Shown in pieces: positions 10,787 through 22,015 of a stretch of DNA of 64,000 nucleotides (position 1 is the stretch's first letter; every line of letters starts with the position of its first letter). The position numbers were made by a program, and so were the translations under genes. The DNA is from Chamaelirium japonicum (Eukaryota > Streptophyta > Magnoliopsida > Liliales > Melanthiaceae), in NCBI GenBank assembly GCA_947650365.1, contig OX393552.1, positions 24,401,444-24,465,443 on the forward strand, given 5' to 3'. The notes below the pieces were generated by a model. The model was given only the letters and a program-made list of their open reading frames with translations. It was not told the origin of the DNA and made no database searches.

Positions 10787-12100
10787 ACATAAGAAGATCA
10801 ATCTTTGACTCCATACACGAAGAAGAAAGCTTGGAGAAGAACTTTTCGACTCCGATAATACCAAAGAAGCCCAGAGAAGAAGATTGAAGCGGCATCACTC
10901 CGTCATCTTCAACAAGTCATCGACTTCGACAACTCCAAAGAATTTCTGCCTGGAGAAGAAGTTTAAAAGCCAACGTCATAACCGTCGTTGCCAAAGCTTC
11001 ATCCTCAAAAGGAGGAGGCCAAATAAATCAATAGAGGTCGAACAGAAGACGAAGACGAAGATGAAGAAACACCGAGGCTCTGTAAAAAAGAAGAATCGCC
11101 CTTGATGACTCAAGGCTTCATAAAGCTCAGGAAAGCCTATCCTATGGAAACGGCTTAGTCCATTGAAAGACCTCATCAACATAAAAGCCTATGCATAAAA
11201 AGGTCAACCTTCGAACCATGCATGAAGAAGAAGCCTTCGACTCCGAAAACGCCAAAGAAGTCTAGAGAAGAAGATCAAAGTAGTTTTACCCCATTGTCTT
11301 CAATAAACCTTCGACTTTGATAAATGCCAAAGAAATCCGGAGAAGAAGACCGAAGCGGTACTACCCCATCGTCTTCAATAAACCTTTGACTCCGACAAAT
11401 GCCAAAGAATCCCGAAGAAGAAGATCGAAGCGGCTATACCCTGTCGTCTTCAACAAACCCTTGACTCCGACAACGCCAAACAAGCCCGAAGTAGAAAGTT
11501 AAAAATCGATGCCAAAATCGTCGTTGCCAAAGTTCCATCCCCAAAAGGAGAAGGCCAAAGAAATCAAAAGACTCGATAAGACCGTCATCATCGTTCAAGA
11601 TGAAGATTAAGCTAATGCCAAAGGCAAAAGGCAAAAGCAAAAACCAAGCAAAACTAGAGCTAGACCCGCGCTAAAGTCATGCATATACTAAGGCCAGGCA
11701 ACTACGAAGGACCATGAATAAAGCAACACACATTCTAGCTTATACAATTCGAAGTTCGAAAGAATGAAATCACCACAAGCCTCTACCCCTTCTACGTTCA
11801 AGTACTAATGTCAAAGCTACGCTGGCGCCAGAAGTACGCTAAAACAAAGCCAAAGTCAGACGCTAGAAGCCAAAGCTAAAGGTAAAAGCAAGATCGACAC
11901 TGTGAACCGATGATCAAGGATGCCGAGATCTAGCAAGAGCCGAGGAAGATGCAAAAATCGAGAAAAAGATACCAAAAGCCCTCTAGCCGAGAAAACGTGA
12001 AGCAAGGAAAGGACAAAAGCAAAGGCTAAAACCACTCGATCTCTCAAGAAATCCGAAACCTTGTAAAGACCTTTGTCTAGAAAAACCCCTCCAGAGCTCT
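10787..12100. repeat. Degenerate repeats rich in GAAGAAG and CTTCGACTCCGACAA
   Basis: Blocks such as 'gaagaagatcgaagcggt', 'cgtcttcaacaaaccttcga' and 'ccgtcgttgccaaag' recur at irregular spacing (for example 10975 and 11515, and several copies between 11230 and 11480). No protein domain is visible. It resembles the spacer of a large retroelement, family unknown. Confidence 0.55.
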
Positions 12101-12121
12101 TGCACGAAGTAATGTGGAGAC

Positions 12122-13990
12122 GTGGATCAAAGGGAACCTCCAGGGGGTCTTTCCCATAATCTCCTGATCAAAACCTTCGTCGCACTCGGCTCACCACCCC
12201 GAAGTCACCGGGAACTGGCTTGTAACCATGTGTGCATTTTCTCTCCCTCCTTTTCCATCCTTGTGAATGGATCTCCCGTAGGTATGATAAAAGCTAATAG
12301 AGGGCTGAGGCAAGGGGACCCTCTATTAGCATATCTGTTTACCATCGTGATGGAATGTTTGTCGTTACAGATCGAATGGGGAGTGCTATGGGGTGAGTGG
12401 ATGAGTTATGGTCTGGGAGGAGGACACCCTATTTCCCATTTAATTTTTTATGACAACCTCATGCTATTCTTGAAACCAAACAAGGAGGCAGTAGGAAGGC
12501 TTGTGGAGGTACTTCGTAGGTTCGGAGAAAAATCAGGGCTGGCTATCAATGCAGACAAAAGCCAAATCTTCTTGTCTAGATCATGTGCAAACTTCTATCA
12601 TAAGATTGCAGAGTTGGAGATTAGCGTGGGAACATTACCGGTGAAGTATTTGGTACTGCCTCTATCCACGTCCATAGTGAGCAGAGTCATGTTCATACCC
12701 CTCATGGAGAAAGTCACAAACACTATTGAGTGCTGGGCCATAAAACATTTATCCATCGGGGGAAGATTGCAACTAATCAAATCCATGCTCCAAAGCTTTT
12801 CCTATTTCTGGGCATCAGCGTTCGCGATACCAAAATTGGTTCGATCCAAAGTGGAGAAACTTATGCGAGATTTCCTTTGGCAAGAATCTGCCACTCATGT
12901 CAAATGGGAGAAGGTGTGCAAGCCAAAAGAGGAAGGCGGGCTGGGGATTAGAAGGTTGAGTGATATTTTGAAAGCTAACCAACTTAGATTGGGCTGGAAG
13001 ATAGTAAGTGGAGATAATAATCTTTGGGCCAAGTGGATGAGAGGTAAATATGTGAGGAATTGTAATTTTTGAAAGTTGGAAAGGTCGGCTAATGCCTCGG
13101 CTGTTTGGAATGGAATCTTAGATAGTAGAGAGCACTTGAAAGAAAACTTAAGGTTCCCCATTGCAGCAGATTCAAAGATAGATTTTTGACATGATCCTTG
13201 GATCGAAGGGCAAAGTCCAGCAGCGATTGTGGGAGAGCAAGCAATGTACAACCAGCAGTCGCAAGGAGCCGTGGTTCGATATTTTATTCTCAATGGGGGC
13301 TGGAATCTACCGAGGGCTGCTAGTAGAAGGGTGAGAGAGTTGTTTGACAGAATTTCAGAGGTGCAGATTTTACCAGCTGGATCGATATGCAAAGTTGAAT
13401 GCGTGAATAGCACACACAGCAATTTTAGCTTTCGTGCAGCTTGGGGAGCCATTCGAGACAGTGATGAAGAGGTGAGATGGAAAAATCTAATTTGGAGGAG
13501 CTCTGTCCCTCCTAGAATGGCCTTTTGCATGTGGAGAGTGATGCTCGATCGGCTAACAACTCAAGATGTTCTTAAAGGTAGGGGGGTAAGGTTAGCAAAC
13601 AGATGCACCTTATGCAAGAACGAGGAAAAATCGGTTGACCACCTGTTTTTCCAATGCAACTTTTTCCAACGGGTATGGAGTCATTTCTACAAGTTGATGC
13701 GGGTCCCGGTAGATCCCAATGAATGTCTGATAGAACTCACTAACAGGTTGAGCTGTTTCGGGGAAGGTAAAAGCTTGAAGGGGAGGATAGTCAGAATTAC
13801 ATTAGCATGCGTTGCTTATACCATATGGGGGGAGCGAAACGAAAGGATTTTTGGACTCCACGATAGATCATTTCAGCAAATCCAGAATGACATTAGTTCC
13901 CAGTTGAAGAACATCTTCTCTGGTAGTGAAGAAGTTAGCTTGAAGGAGGAAGATAAAGTGAAACTGCATGCTTGGAGAGGGAGCTTATAA
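12122..13990 (+). pseudogene. LINE ORF2 C-terminal part: reverse transcriptase and zf-RVT
   Basis: Plant L1-type motifs appear in order: 'SFSILVNGSPVG', 'RGLRQGDPL', a catalytic box reading FYDN where FADD is expected, 'GGRLQLIKSML', 'KEEGGLGIRRL', and a zinc motif 'CTLCKNEEKSVDHLFFQC'. One frame spans the whole region with two in-frame TGA codons (13070-13072 and 13187-13189). The second lies in the conserved FW.DPW motif, so it was TGG; the first may also be a former TGG. The altered catalytic box and the stops mean it is dead. Confidence 0.85.
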
Positions 13991-14362
13991 AGTTTGATGG
14001 TTCATGCTAGAGAAGTATGGAGCTTCGGGCTAATTTGATGCATGAAGAAGCTAACGAGAATCAGCAAGGTGCAAAACCTACTTCTACATATTTCAGCAAG
14101 GAGCAAAATTATATTTGAACAGTTTTTTCGCAAGCTTTAGCAAGGGAAGGAGTATATGAGGTACTAGGACTCCTGGTGTTTGCTACATGAGAGTGCTACT
14201 ATTTGTTGCTGCATGATGTTCAATCCCAAGAAGAAGGTACTAATCAGGTAGGGCCTATTCGTTTTGTGTTTGCAGAGCCTTGATATGTAACTTGTCTTTC
14301 TTTTAATACATAGTTCTAATTATGTTTCAAACAAAATTTAAAAAAATAAATAAATAAATAAA
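12122..14362 (+). mobile_element. 5'-truncated L1-type LINE
   Basis: Contains the C-terminal half of a LINE ORF2 (reverse transcriptase and zf-RVT), an untranslated tail, and an A-rich 3' end with 'aaataaataaataaa' near 14340-14362. The endonuclease and first half of the reverse transcriptase are missing, typical of incomplete reverse transcription. No convincing target duplication was found. Confidence 0.85.
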
Positions 14363-15482
14363 GACAATCCGAATCTTTTTTTCGCATCCACACACGTAAT
14401 TTTGTTTAAAGTGTTCGGGGATTAATAGCATTTATGTATACATAAGCTGCTATATGAGACACAAAATTCTATTTAAAGAGATTGAAAACCCCATGAGAGC
14501 ATGTAAACAATTTCGAGGGAATTGAAAAAAATTCCGAGGATGAAAAATAACGAATTCTCACAAAAAATTTCAAAATTTAATTAGGGTGCCGTTACAAAGT
14601 TGCGAGTGATTCAACTAGACACAAGTTCAAATAGATATGACACAACTGGGTTTTGACGAAAAACATCAAGAATTTTGAACTGCATTTATATCCATACATA
14701 TATGGCATTATTTTTTTTTATTGGCCTTTCAAGTTTAGAATCTTTATTATTATGTAAAACAATAAAAGTAAAAGTTGCGTTTTCGAGATCAAATGACAGA
14801 GATTTTCAAGATCAAATTATACAAAACAAGGTGTTTGTAAACCAATTTTTTGTATTCAAATAGTTGGTTATAAAGATCAAGAATTCATCGGTGACATCCT
14901 TTTTGATCGAAGGAGAAGGACAGGGCTCACCAATACTTCAGATTATTTGTGAGGATTAGTACAATCTTAGAAAGAAAAGAAAAAGGTGAAACAAAAACAC
15001 AAAATTTGCAAGTAACCCCAATAACAAAAAAAGGCATATTTTGAATTCCAACACAAATACAGCAATGTAGTGTTCAACGTTATAAGATGTCCAATCCAAA
15101 TGCATTACCATGTAGTCATTCTGGAATGTGCCACCACGTTGGAAATCAGTAAACCCATTTCTATGAAGAAGTGTAGCATTATAAGTGTTGACAATCAACA
15201 AACACAATGGAATAATAACACCATTTTAACCAAAAATATGAAACAACATTCGGTGAGTGCGCCCAAATTTAGCAGGGGCGCTCAAATTAAAAGGAAGAGG
15301 GGTGACAAGTAAAGCCTACTAAATGATGTGGCACGTAATTCTGTTTAACTAGATTGGTACAACTGTTCGGGGTTAATAGCATTTCTGTATACATAAGTTG
15401 TTATATAAGGGTACGTAATTCTGTTTAAAGAGATTGAGATATTGCCTCTGCTTTACATAAGCTGTTATACGAGGACTCTTGG
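14363..15482. repeat. AT-rich intergenic DNA with dispersed direct repeats
   Basis: No coding region seen. A ~100-bp segment around 'ttcggggttaatagcatttc', 'tgtatacataag' and 'ttaaagagattga' occurs at 14393-14488 and again at 15331-15430. 14621-14768 duplicates 8436-8583. Confidence 0.6.
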
Positions 15483-15485
15483 AAA

Positions 15486-15956
15486 TGCCTTGATGTTGTG
15501 GAGGCATCGGGCGGGATTCTGGTGGGATGGAGCTCCAGGAGGTTCGATCTAGTGAACAGTGAGAGCGGGGTTTTCTCTATCGGCATTCATCTTGTGGACA
15601 GATCTGATAACGTTCGATGGCATGTTACTTCAGTTTATGGGCCGAATGAGGCTATTCTGCGTAGAGAACTTTGGGGAGAGCTCTTGGAGCTTCGACAATC
15701 AATTTCGGGCCTCTGGGTCGTCGGTGGAGATTTTAACGTCACTAGATTCACGACGAAGAGGAGTGGGGAGCCCGGTAATGCGCGGGATAGGAGGGATTTC
15801 TCTCGTTTTGTTGATGAGGCTAATCTGCTGGACCTGCCCCTCTCTGATAGATCGTTCACTTGGTCTAATAAGAGGGAAAATCCTACTTTCGCTAGACTCG
15901 ACCGGTTCCTAATTTCGAAGGAGATGGATATGCTTTCCTTGCTACAATCCAAGTAG
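15486..15956 (+). pseudogene. LINE endonuclease (APE-like) fragment
   Basis: Recognisable motifs are 'GGILVGW', 'SVYGP', 'WVVGGDFNV', 'LLDLPLSDRSFTWSN' and 'ARLDRFLIS', the C-terminal two thirds of an apurinic-type endonuclease that nicks target DNA for L1 insertion. The N-terminal catalytic part is absent, and the frame breaks after about residue 150. Confidence 0.8.
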
Positions 15957-16044
15957 CACTCCCTTCCTTTGTCTTGGATCACACCCCTTTGCTTCTTTCG
16001 ACTTCTTCGGGAATGATCCTCAAACCGTTGTTCTAGTTTGAAGC

Positions 16045-17486
16045 ATGTGGACCACTAGACCAGGATTCGATGATTTGATCATAGCCTGGTGGGGTTTGGC
16101 GCCTACGAAAAACAATTCGTTGGTTTCAAAAATTCAGTTCCTCCGAGTTAAGCTCAAGGCTTGGGATAGAGTCTCCTTTGGTCGGGTCAATGAGAAGAAG
16201 TTGAGCCTCATTAGCAGGATGGACATTCTGGAGGTTAGAGCATAACTAGGGCCACTTTCCGACCTTGAGCGATTGGAGCTGGAGACAGCGGGCGTGCATC
16301 TGGTGGAGGTTCTGAAGGAGGAAGAGATCATGAGGAAGTAGAGATCTAAGGACTTATGGCTGAAGGAGGGGGATCAAAACACTAAGTTCTTTCATCATGT
16401 GGCGAACGCGAGAAGAAGGTTCAATTTCATTCCGGAGATTCAGATAGGCGATCACCAGTTGTCCAACCAATGCAACATTCTCAGGGGGGTTTCGGACCAT
16501 TTCAAGGGTCTTTTTTCCCCTCTTTCTGACCAAATGGTGGACCTAGATTGGGAAGTGTTGCGGATGAGGAGGATGGGGGACCTCTCACCTATCGATTTGC
16601 CTTTCTCTGATGACGAATTCAAAAATACAGTTTTCAGCATGCGTTCGGATGGAGCCCCGGGGTCGGACCGTTTTTCTATTCTTTTCTTCCAATGTTATTG
16701 GTCGGTGGTGGGTGATGATATTTGTCGGCTCCTTTATGACTTCTTTCGGGGGTCGTTGCTCTCCATTCGATTAACTTCTCTAGGCTTTCACTAATTCCGA
16801 AGGAGGGGGCCGAGACGATCAAAGATTTCAGACCGATCAGTCTATCCAATTGCATCTACAAAATCGTAGCGAAGGTCCTTGCCATCCAGCTGGGCTCGGT
16901 AATTGGGGACCTAGTAAGCCCCAACCAATCGGCTTTCATTCAGGGAAGGAACATTCTGGATAGTGCGGCTTCGGCCCAAGAGGTTATCTTCCACCTTTTG
17001 GAAGAAAAAAAGGAGGGTCTTCTGATCAAGCTGTATTTCGAGAAGGCTTTTGACCATCTAAGATGGTCGTTCTTGGAGCAGGTGCTTGAGGCTAAGGGGT
17101 TCTCTGCTAATTGGCGTCGGTGGATTAATGATTGTTTGTCTTCTTCGAAGCTGTCTTGCTTAATTGGTGGTGAGAGCGGGGGTCACTTCAAGCTAAAGCG
17201 GGGGCTCAAACAAGGCTGCCCACTTTCGCCTTTGCTCTTCATTCTTGCGACATACATTCTTGATGATGTTTTCGCTCTGGCCCGCTCTAGCGGGCTGCTG
17301 CTGCCCTTGGGGGAACCTTCCTGGGAGGTGTCCAACCTCCAATTTGCAGATGACACTTTACTTTTTTGCAGAGCCGACAAGGTACATACAAGCCATTGTG
17401 GTCAAGGTCCTCCTGTACTCCTTCGAGTAGGTGTCTGGGCTCTCCATCAATTTCTTGAAGTCGGCGGTTTTTGTTCTTGGTGGTGA
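16045..17486 (+). pseudogene. LINE linker and reverse transcriptase core
   Basis: Linker motifs such as 'WLKEGDQNTKFFHHVANARRR' precede the core 'KDFRPISLSNCIYKIVAKVLA', 'QSAFIQGRNILD', 'RGLKQGCPLSPLLF' and 'LQFADDTLLF'. The FADD box is intact. The usual first catalytic aspartate (LDFEKAFD) is a tyrosine (LYFEKAFD). Stops occur around 16243 and 16339, and the frame shifts near 16790 and near 17400. Confidence 0.8.
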
Positions 17487-18640
17487 CTCGAGGCTTGGTG
17501 CTCGGCTGGCGAACCTGCTGAACTGCCAAATGGGGAAGTGGCCGATGAAGTACCTGGGATTGCCGTTGGAGAGACGAGCCTTGCGGAGGTGCGATTGGGA
17601 GGTCATTCTTGAGAAGGTGGAGCACAGATTGGCTTCTTGGAAAAGTTCATGTCTTTCTTCGGGTGGGAGGATCACCTTGGTTAACTCGGTGCTTTCTGTC
17701 ATTCCCTCATATTATCTCTCTTTCTTCTTTCTTTCAGAATGGGTGGTGGAACAGATTGACAAAGTGAGGAGGAACTTCCTCTGGAAGGGCAATTGTCCGG
17801 ACAAGCCAGCAATTTCGCTGATGAAGTGGGGGCAGGTGTGCAGAACCAAGGAGCAAGGAGGTCTAGGGGTTCTCAATTTGAGAGAGTTCAATGTTATAAT
17901 GTGGTGGTGGCGTCTACAGTCCTACCTGGAAGATAGCTGGACACGCATCATTAGGGGACGCTACTTCAAGAGATCTACAGCTATTCAGGCACAGGGTAGA
18001 CGAACCAGGAAGGTATCGCCTTTGTGGAAAGGGGTTTCGAAGGTGAGGGAAGCATATGCCTGCAGCACAACTATTGTTGTCGGCGATGGCCGGACCACGA
18101 GATTTTGGGAGGATATTTAGTTGGGAGATTGCTCACTTCGGACTCTACTGCCAAATGCTTATGTCCATGCGAAATATAAAGTGAGGACTGTAAGTTCTTT
18201 CTTCCGTCGAGGGAGGGGTGGATGTTGGGCGGTCAAATTCATTAGACTTCTTACTCGGGAGACTCAGCAGGAGGTAGCTCAGATGGAGGCCTTATTGGAG
18301 AACATCTCTCTTTCTCTAATGATCAGGACAAGGTGGCTTGGCGGTGGCACAGGACAGGCCGATTCATAGTATGATCGTTCTACCGTTTCATCAACAACGG
18401 CTGGCGAAAATCCCCCTTGGCCAAGCATTTGTGGCGGTGTAAGGCCTCTCTTAAGACGAAGATCTTCTCTTGGCTCGCCATCAACAATAGGATCCTAACG
18501 AAGGACAACTTGGTTAAGCAGAACATTCCCATCATCGACCACGATTGCCCGATGTGCGGCACTGCCCCTGAAGAGGTTGACCATCTTTTTCTGTCCTGCC
18601 CCTTTGCCAAACATTTCTGGGGGTTCTCCTAGGAGAAGTT
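17431..18640 (+). pseudogene. LINE thumb region and zf-RVT domain
   Basis: Contains 'GLSINFLKSAVF', 'MKYLGLPLERR', 'GGRITLVNSVLSVIPSYYLS', 'KEQGGLGVLNL', an in-frame stop after 'TRFWEDI' (18118-18120), and the zinc motif 'CPMCGTAPEEVDHLFLSC'. A further frame change lies near 18370. Confidence 0.8.
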
Positions 18641-19030
18641 GGGCATCCCAGGTGTTCCTTCTTCGCTCTTCGCTTTATGGACCTCTTGGGGCGGGGGGGG
18701 CACTCCATTCCTAAAGGCCAACGAGAATGATGGGATCTGCTAGTTGTGGCAACCGTCTGGTCGATCTGGCTGGAGAGGAATAGGAGAATCTTTTCTGAGA
18801 GGCAGGTGGACTGGGAGGTAATTCTTCGCAAGATCAGTTTGTTGGTGGAATCTTGGTTCCCTCTGGTGAGGCGTAGGGGAGTAGCGAGTGTGGCAGCTTT
18901 ATTCTCTCCCTTCTTCTGAGGGTTGTCGTTCTTTTTTTTCATGTTTTCTCTTTCTTCCTTTTTTCGATTGTTCTTATTGGTCTCTTGTATCTGTTTTGGT
19001 TTTAATCATAGGTTAGGGTCTTTGCCTTAA

Positions 19031-19035
19031 CCCCC

Positions 19036-19104
<69 letters not shown>
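19031..19104. repeat. Poly-C followed by (TC)n microsatellite
   Basis: About 17 C residues followed by about 57 bp of TC dinucleotides, immediately after the LINE 3' region. 19105-19494 beyond it holds nothing recognisable. Confidence 0.9.
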
Positions 19105-19108
<4 letters not shown>

Positions 19109-19494
19109 TCTTCGAGGGACTTCTCAAAAAACAAACTCTGCTCTACTTTGACTTTTTGTTTTATAAGATCTGAAGTATGCTAATGGAATTGAGTTTTTGT
19201 TCAACTGCCAATATGCTATTCGATTTAGTTTTTCTTTCAAGTGCATGCATTAGCAAGATTGATTGTTTAATAATGCTTTAAATGCCCATGTGTAAGTTCT
19301 TTTGTTTGCAAAAGTTGGTTTCTTGCATCATTATTGTATTGATGGTGAGTTTGAAATGCATCATGTGATTATGATTATTGGTAGTATGGATATTTTCTAT
19401 TGGTAGTACGGACGAATGTGAGCATTGTCGCTGAATGTTTATAGATTGTGTGAAGAATTTTTTTGGCAATGGTTTCAAATAAAGACATTAGCTA

Positions 19495-19700
19495 ATGTGG
19501 TCGCCCTGCTGAAATAGGTCGCCCGACCGAATGTGGACTCCTAACCGAATGTGGGCACCTTTACTAAATGTGAGCGATCCGCTAAATTTGGGTGCCCTCA
19601 CTGAATATGGGTGCTTTCACCAAATGTGGGCGCCTTCACATAATGTGAACGCCCCGTCGAATGTGGGTATCCTCACTAAATGTTCATGTCGACAAACATG
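19495..19700. repeat. Minisatellite, ~20-bp unit
   Basis: Units such as 'ctcactgaatatgggtgcc' and 'ttcaccaaatgtgggcgcc' repeat about ten times with substitutions. A second set, 'ctcgaaatattatc'-like, follows at 19741-19850. Confidence 0.75.
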
Positions 19701-19860
19701 TGCATTACAATTGTTATCTCTGCTAAATAAATATTGTTATCATCCTCGAAATTTTGTTTTCTCTTTTGAAATATTATCGTCGCTCTCGAAATATTTTGTT
19801 GCCACCTTTGAAATATTATCATTTTTCTCGAAATATTATCCCCGCCATTAAAATCTTTTG

Positions 19861-19887
19861 CATGCCGACAGGCACAGACATTACTAG
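19861..19887 (+). mobile_element. Helitron-type 3' end
   Basis: The hairpin TGCCGACAGGCA is followed by a short AT-rich spacer and CTAG at 19884-19887, then T. This is the Helitron 3' terminal pattern. The 5' start of this unit was not found; it may include the minisatellites upstream. Confidence 0.5.
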
Positions 19888-20217
19888 TCTATAAAATAAA
19901 ATATTATGTTTTCATCTTAGAGATAAACATAGAGACAAACTAAGGATAAAGAACAATCGAGATCGTCCCACATAACCCATCGGACTTTCCGGATTGGGCA
20001 ATTCCAACCCAGCTAATTTCGTGGAGGGGGAAAATGGCAGGTGATTTATTGCAAATGCTTTTCGTGAGTATTCAAATCCGACTGATTTTGTGGCATTCAT
20101 CATTTCTGAAGGGAAGAATGGTAAGTCATTTATTGCATGCAAATGGATTTTGTGGTATTCAAACCAGATTGATTTTTTGTTATTTATTAATTTGGAGGGG
20201 GAGAATGGTAGGTGATT

Positions 20218-20293
<76 letters not shown>

Positions 20294-20423
20294 ACTATCT
20301 CTTGCACCGAGTGCCGCGGTCGGGAGAGTTTTGCTGTCGAAGGTGACTGCCCAAGTGTCATGGCTAGGGAGTGTTGCAGCCAAAGACGGTTGTCCGAGTG
20401 CCGACAGGCACATAAATTACTAG
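19888..20423 (+). mobile_element. Short non-autonomous Helitron-like element
   Basis: Starts TCTATAAAATAAAAT directly after the CTAG of the previous unit. Ends with the hairpin GTGCCGACAGGCAC, a spacer and CTAG at 20420-20423, followed by T. It encodes nothing. Internal short repeats such as 'attcaaatccgactgatttt' resemble the unit in GH3 intron 6. The junction with the preceding end is G/T, not the canonical A/T, so a tandem 3'-end duplication is an alternative. Confidence 0.5.
20220..20292. repeat. (CT)n microsatellite
   Basis: About 36 CT units inside the Helitron-like element. Open frames of leucine/serine or arginine/glutamate repeats here are artefacts. Confidence 0.95.
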
Positions 20424-20554
20424 TTCGGAATAAGGTAAAAGCTATTTGAACATATAAGGGGACATACTCTGGGACATAATATCAACGTGGGGTGCATTGG
20501 TCAGTCCTCAGTGCAATTGCCGGTGCACTAAGCGCTAGCCATTGCCCCCACATG

Positions 20555-20741
20555 CAGGGACGGAGCCAGGATTTTATATTGGGAGGGGCCAAAGTCTAAT
20601 AATTTCATTTGAGGGGGGCCAAAGCATAAACCTAAAAAATTTATATTCTAATATTCTAAACTTTTACTACATAAATTTAAAAAAAGAAATAATTGAGGGG
20701 GGGTCATGGCCCCCCTTGGTCCATATATAGTTCCGTCCCTG
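20555..20741. mobile_element. hAT-type MITE, CAGGGACGGA termini
   Basis: 187 bp, starting CAGGGACGGAGCC and ending TTCCGTCCCTG (inverted). Flanked by the exact 8-bp duplication CCCACATG at 20547-20554 and 20742-20749. The length of the duplication and the CAGGG end fit the hAT superfamily. Non-coding. Confidence 0.85.
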
Positions 20742-21015
20742 CCCACATGGCCATCCATTATGCCCGAGAGTTTGTCCCCATGTATGTTCAAGTTGCAGCT
20801 CTCTTGTGGTAAACATTTGGGATGAATAGTATTGCACGTTTGGGAAAGAGTTTAGACAAAGAGGGTGCAAGGCAAGATTTGATATAGGGGTTGACTATAA
20901 AGGGAACAACAATGAGAAAAATAGATGAGGAGATATTGTAATTTACCTTGGTGTATATTTCTCTTAAGGAAAAACTTATATATATATATATATATGGGGA
21001 AAGGGTTTGATCAAA

Positions 21016-21225
21016 TTGAGTTCACCATTCAAATGGTGAACTCGAATGAAGAAGCTGTCACGTGTCCTAAGAAAGTCAACAATTACAGCTTGAAATATAT
21101 ACTTATATGTACCCTCATATGTGCGTATATATAAATACCTTCAACCGTAATTATTGTATTTTTCAAGACATGTGACAGCTTCTCTATTAGAGTTCACCAT
21201 TTGATTGGTGAACTCGAGTTCAGCT
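21016..21225. mobile_element. Foldback MITE
   Basis: Arms of about 55 bp are inverted copies: 'gttcaccattcaaatggtga' and 'agaagctgtcacgtgtcc' on the left, their complements on the right. Each arm itself contains a small palindrome GTTCACCATT...AATGGTGAAC. No clear target duplication. Confidence 0.65.
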
Positions 21226-21448
21226 TCCCGGGGCACGCGCGCACATACACACAACTAGTGTGGCAAAGGAGCCGAGCTTTGGTCGATTTGATTTTGTTTG
21301 TTTATTAAACGAGCATAAACTTTAGCCTTGGTCTTGGCTTGTTTAATAATCAAGCCAAGCCGAGCTTTGGTCTGCTTGAGTTTGGCTCATTGATTAAATG
21401 AGACAAAACTTCAGGCTATGCTTCACTCAATTAGTGATCGAGCGGTCC

Positions 21449-22015
21449 TGTAACATCCGCCCAAAACACACAAGATATTGTCCGCTATGCCCATGCCCGT
21501 ACGAGAACTTCCCAGGGAGATCATCCATCCTATTACTATTCTCGCCCGAGCACGCTTAACTACGGAGTTCTTACGAATTCCGTAGCGGCGCACGGTTTTA
21601 AAACGTGTCTTCTATGTTTGGAAGGGGAAATTATATAAATAGCTCAGGATCTTCTTCTCTCCAGACGATATGGGGCTAACTCGTGGCCTTGTACACCTCA
21701 CCTCACCTCATCCATCTTGCAATCCCAGTCTCAGGAGTCTTGGCTCTTGGCGATTGGCCTATTGGATCTTGGTCGTTACAATCCACCCCCCTTAGGGCTA
21801 CACGTCCATATGTAAGGTTAGACCCCCATAGCGAGGAGAACCGGCTCTGATACCATTTTATAACATCCGCCCCAAACACACAAGATTTTGTCCGCTTTAC
21901 CCGTGCCTGTAGTGAGAATCTCAAATTGACATAGTTAATAAACCAGACCCAAAACCCTCTTCTTTTTCTCACCTCACACCCCAAGAATCGGTCTTCAGAT
22001 TTCTGGGGCGTGACA
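21449..22015 (-). mobile_element. Cassandra-type TRIM retrotransposon
   Basis: Flanked by an exact 5-bp duplication GGTCC (21444-21448 and 22016-22020). The plus-strand left LTR (21449-21780) starts TGTAACATCC and ends GTTACA. The right LTR (21859-22015) starts with the same 'taacatccgcc' block. Between them lie a polypurine tract ('agccctaagggggg' on minus) and a primer binding site, TGGTATCAGAGCC on minus, matching initiator tRNA-Met. A 5S rRNA-derived segment sits in the left LTR, the hallmark of Cassandra. It encodes no protein. The two LTRs differ in length and content, noted as a finding. Confidence 0.85.
21497..21570 (-). promoter_or_regulatory. 5S rRNA-derived RNA polymerase III promoter in the Cassandra LTR
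   Basis: On the minus strand 'gaactccgtagttaagcgtg', 'ctcgggcgagaatagta' and 'ggatggatgatctccctggg' follow the 3' part of plant 5S rRNA, including box A (AAGCGTGCT), the intermediate element and a box C-like GGATGG. The 5S 5' part is missing, so this is not a 5S gene. In Cassandra the segment is known to act as a pol III promoter. Confidence 0.85.

Larger units (their letters stand above)
15483..19028 (+). mobile_element. Near-complete but decayed L1-type LINE ORF2
   Basis: The endonuclease, reverse transcriptase and zf-RVT regions follow in order over about 3.4 kb. The start is truncated inside the endonuclease. The end runs into poly-C and (TC)n at 19031-19104, not a clear poly(A). Several frameshifts and stops separate the coding blocks. 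Confidence 0.85.

Noticed and set aside
20034-20423. Leucine/serine-rich membrane-like frame
   Set aside because: Produced by the (CT)n microsatellite in a Helitron-like element.
21497-21570. A 5S ribosomal RNA gene
   Set aside because: Only the 3' part of 5S is present, inside a TRIM LTR with primer site and target duplicates. It is the Cassandra promoter segment.
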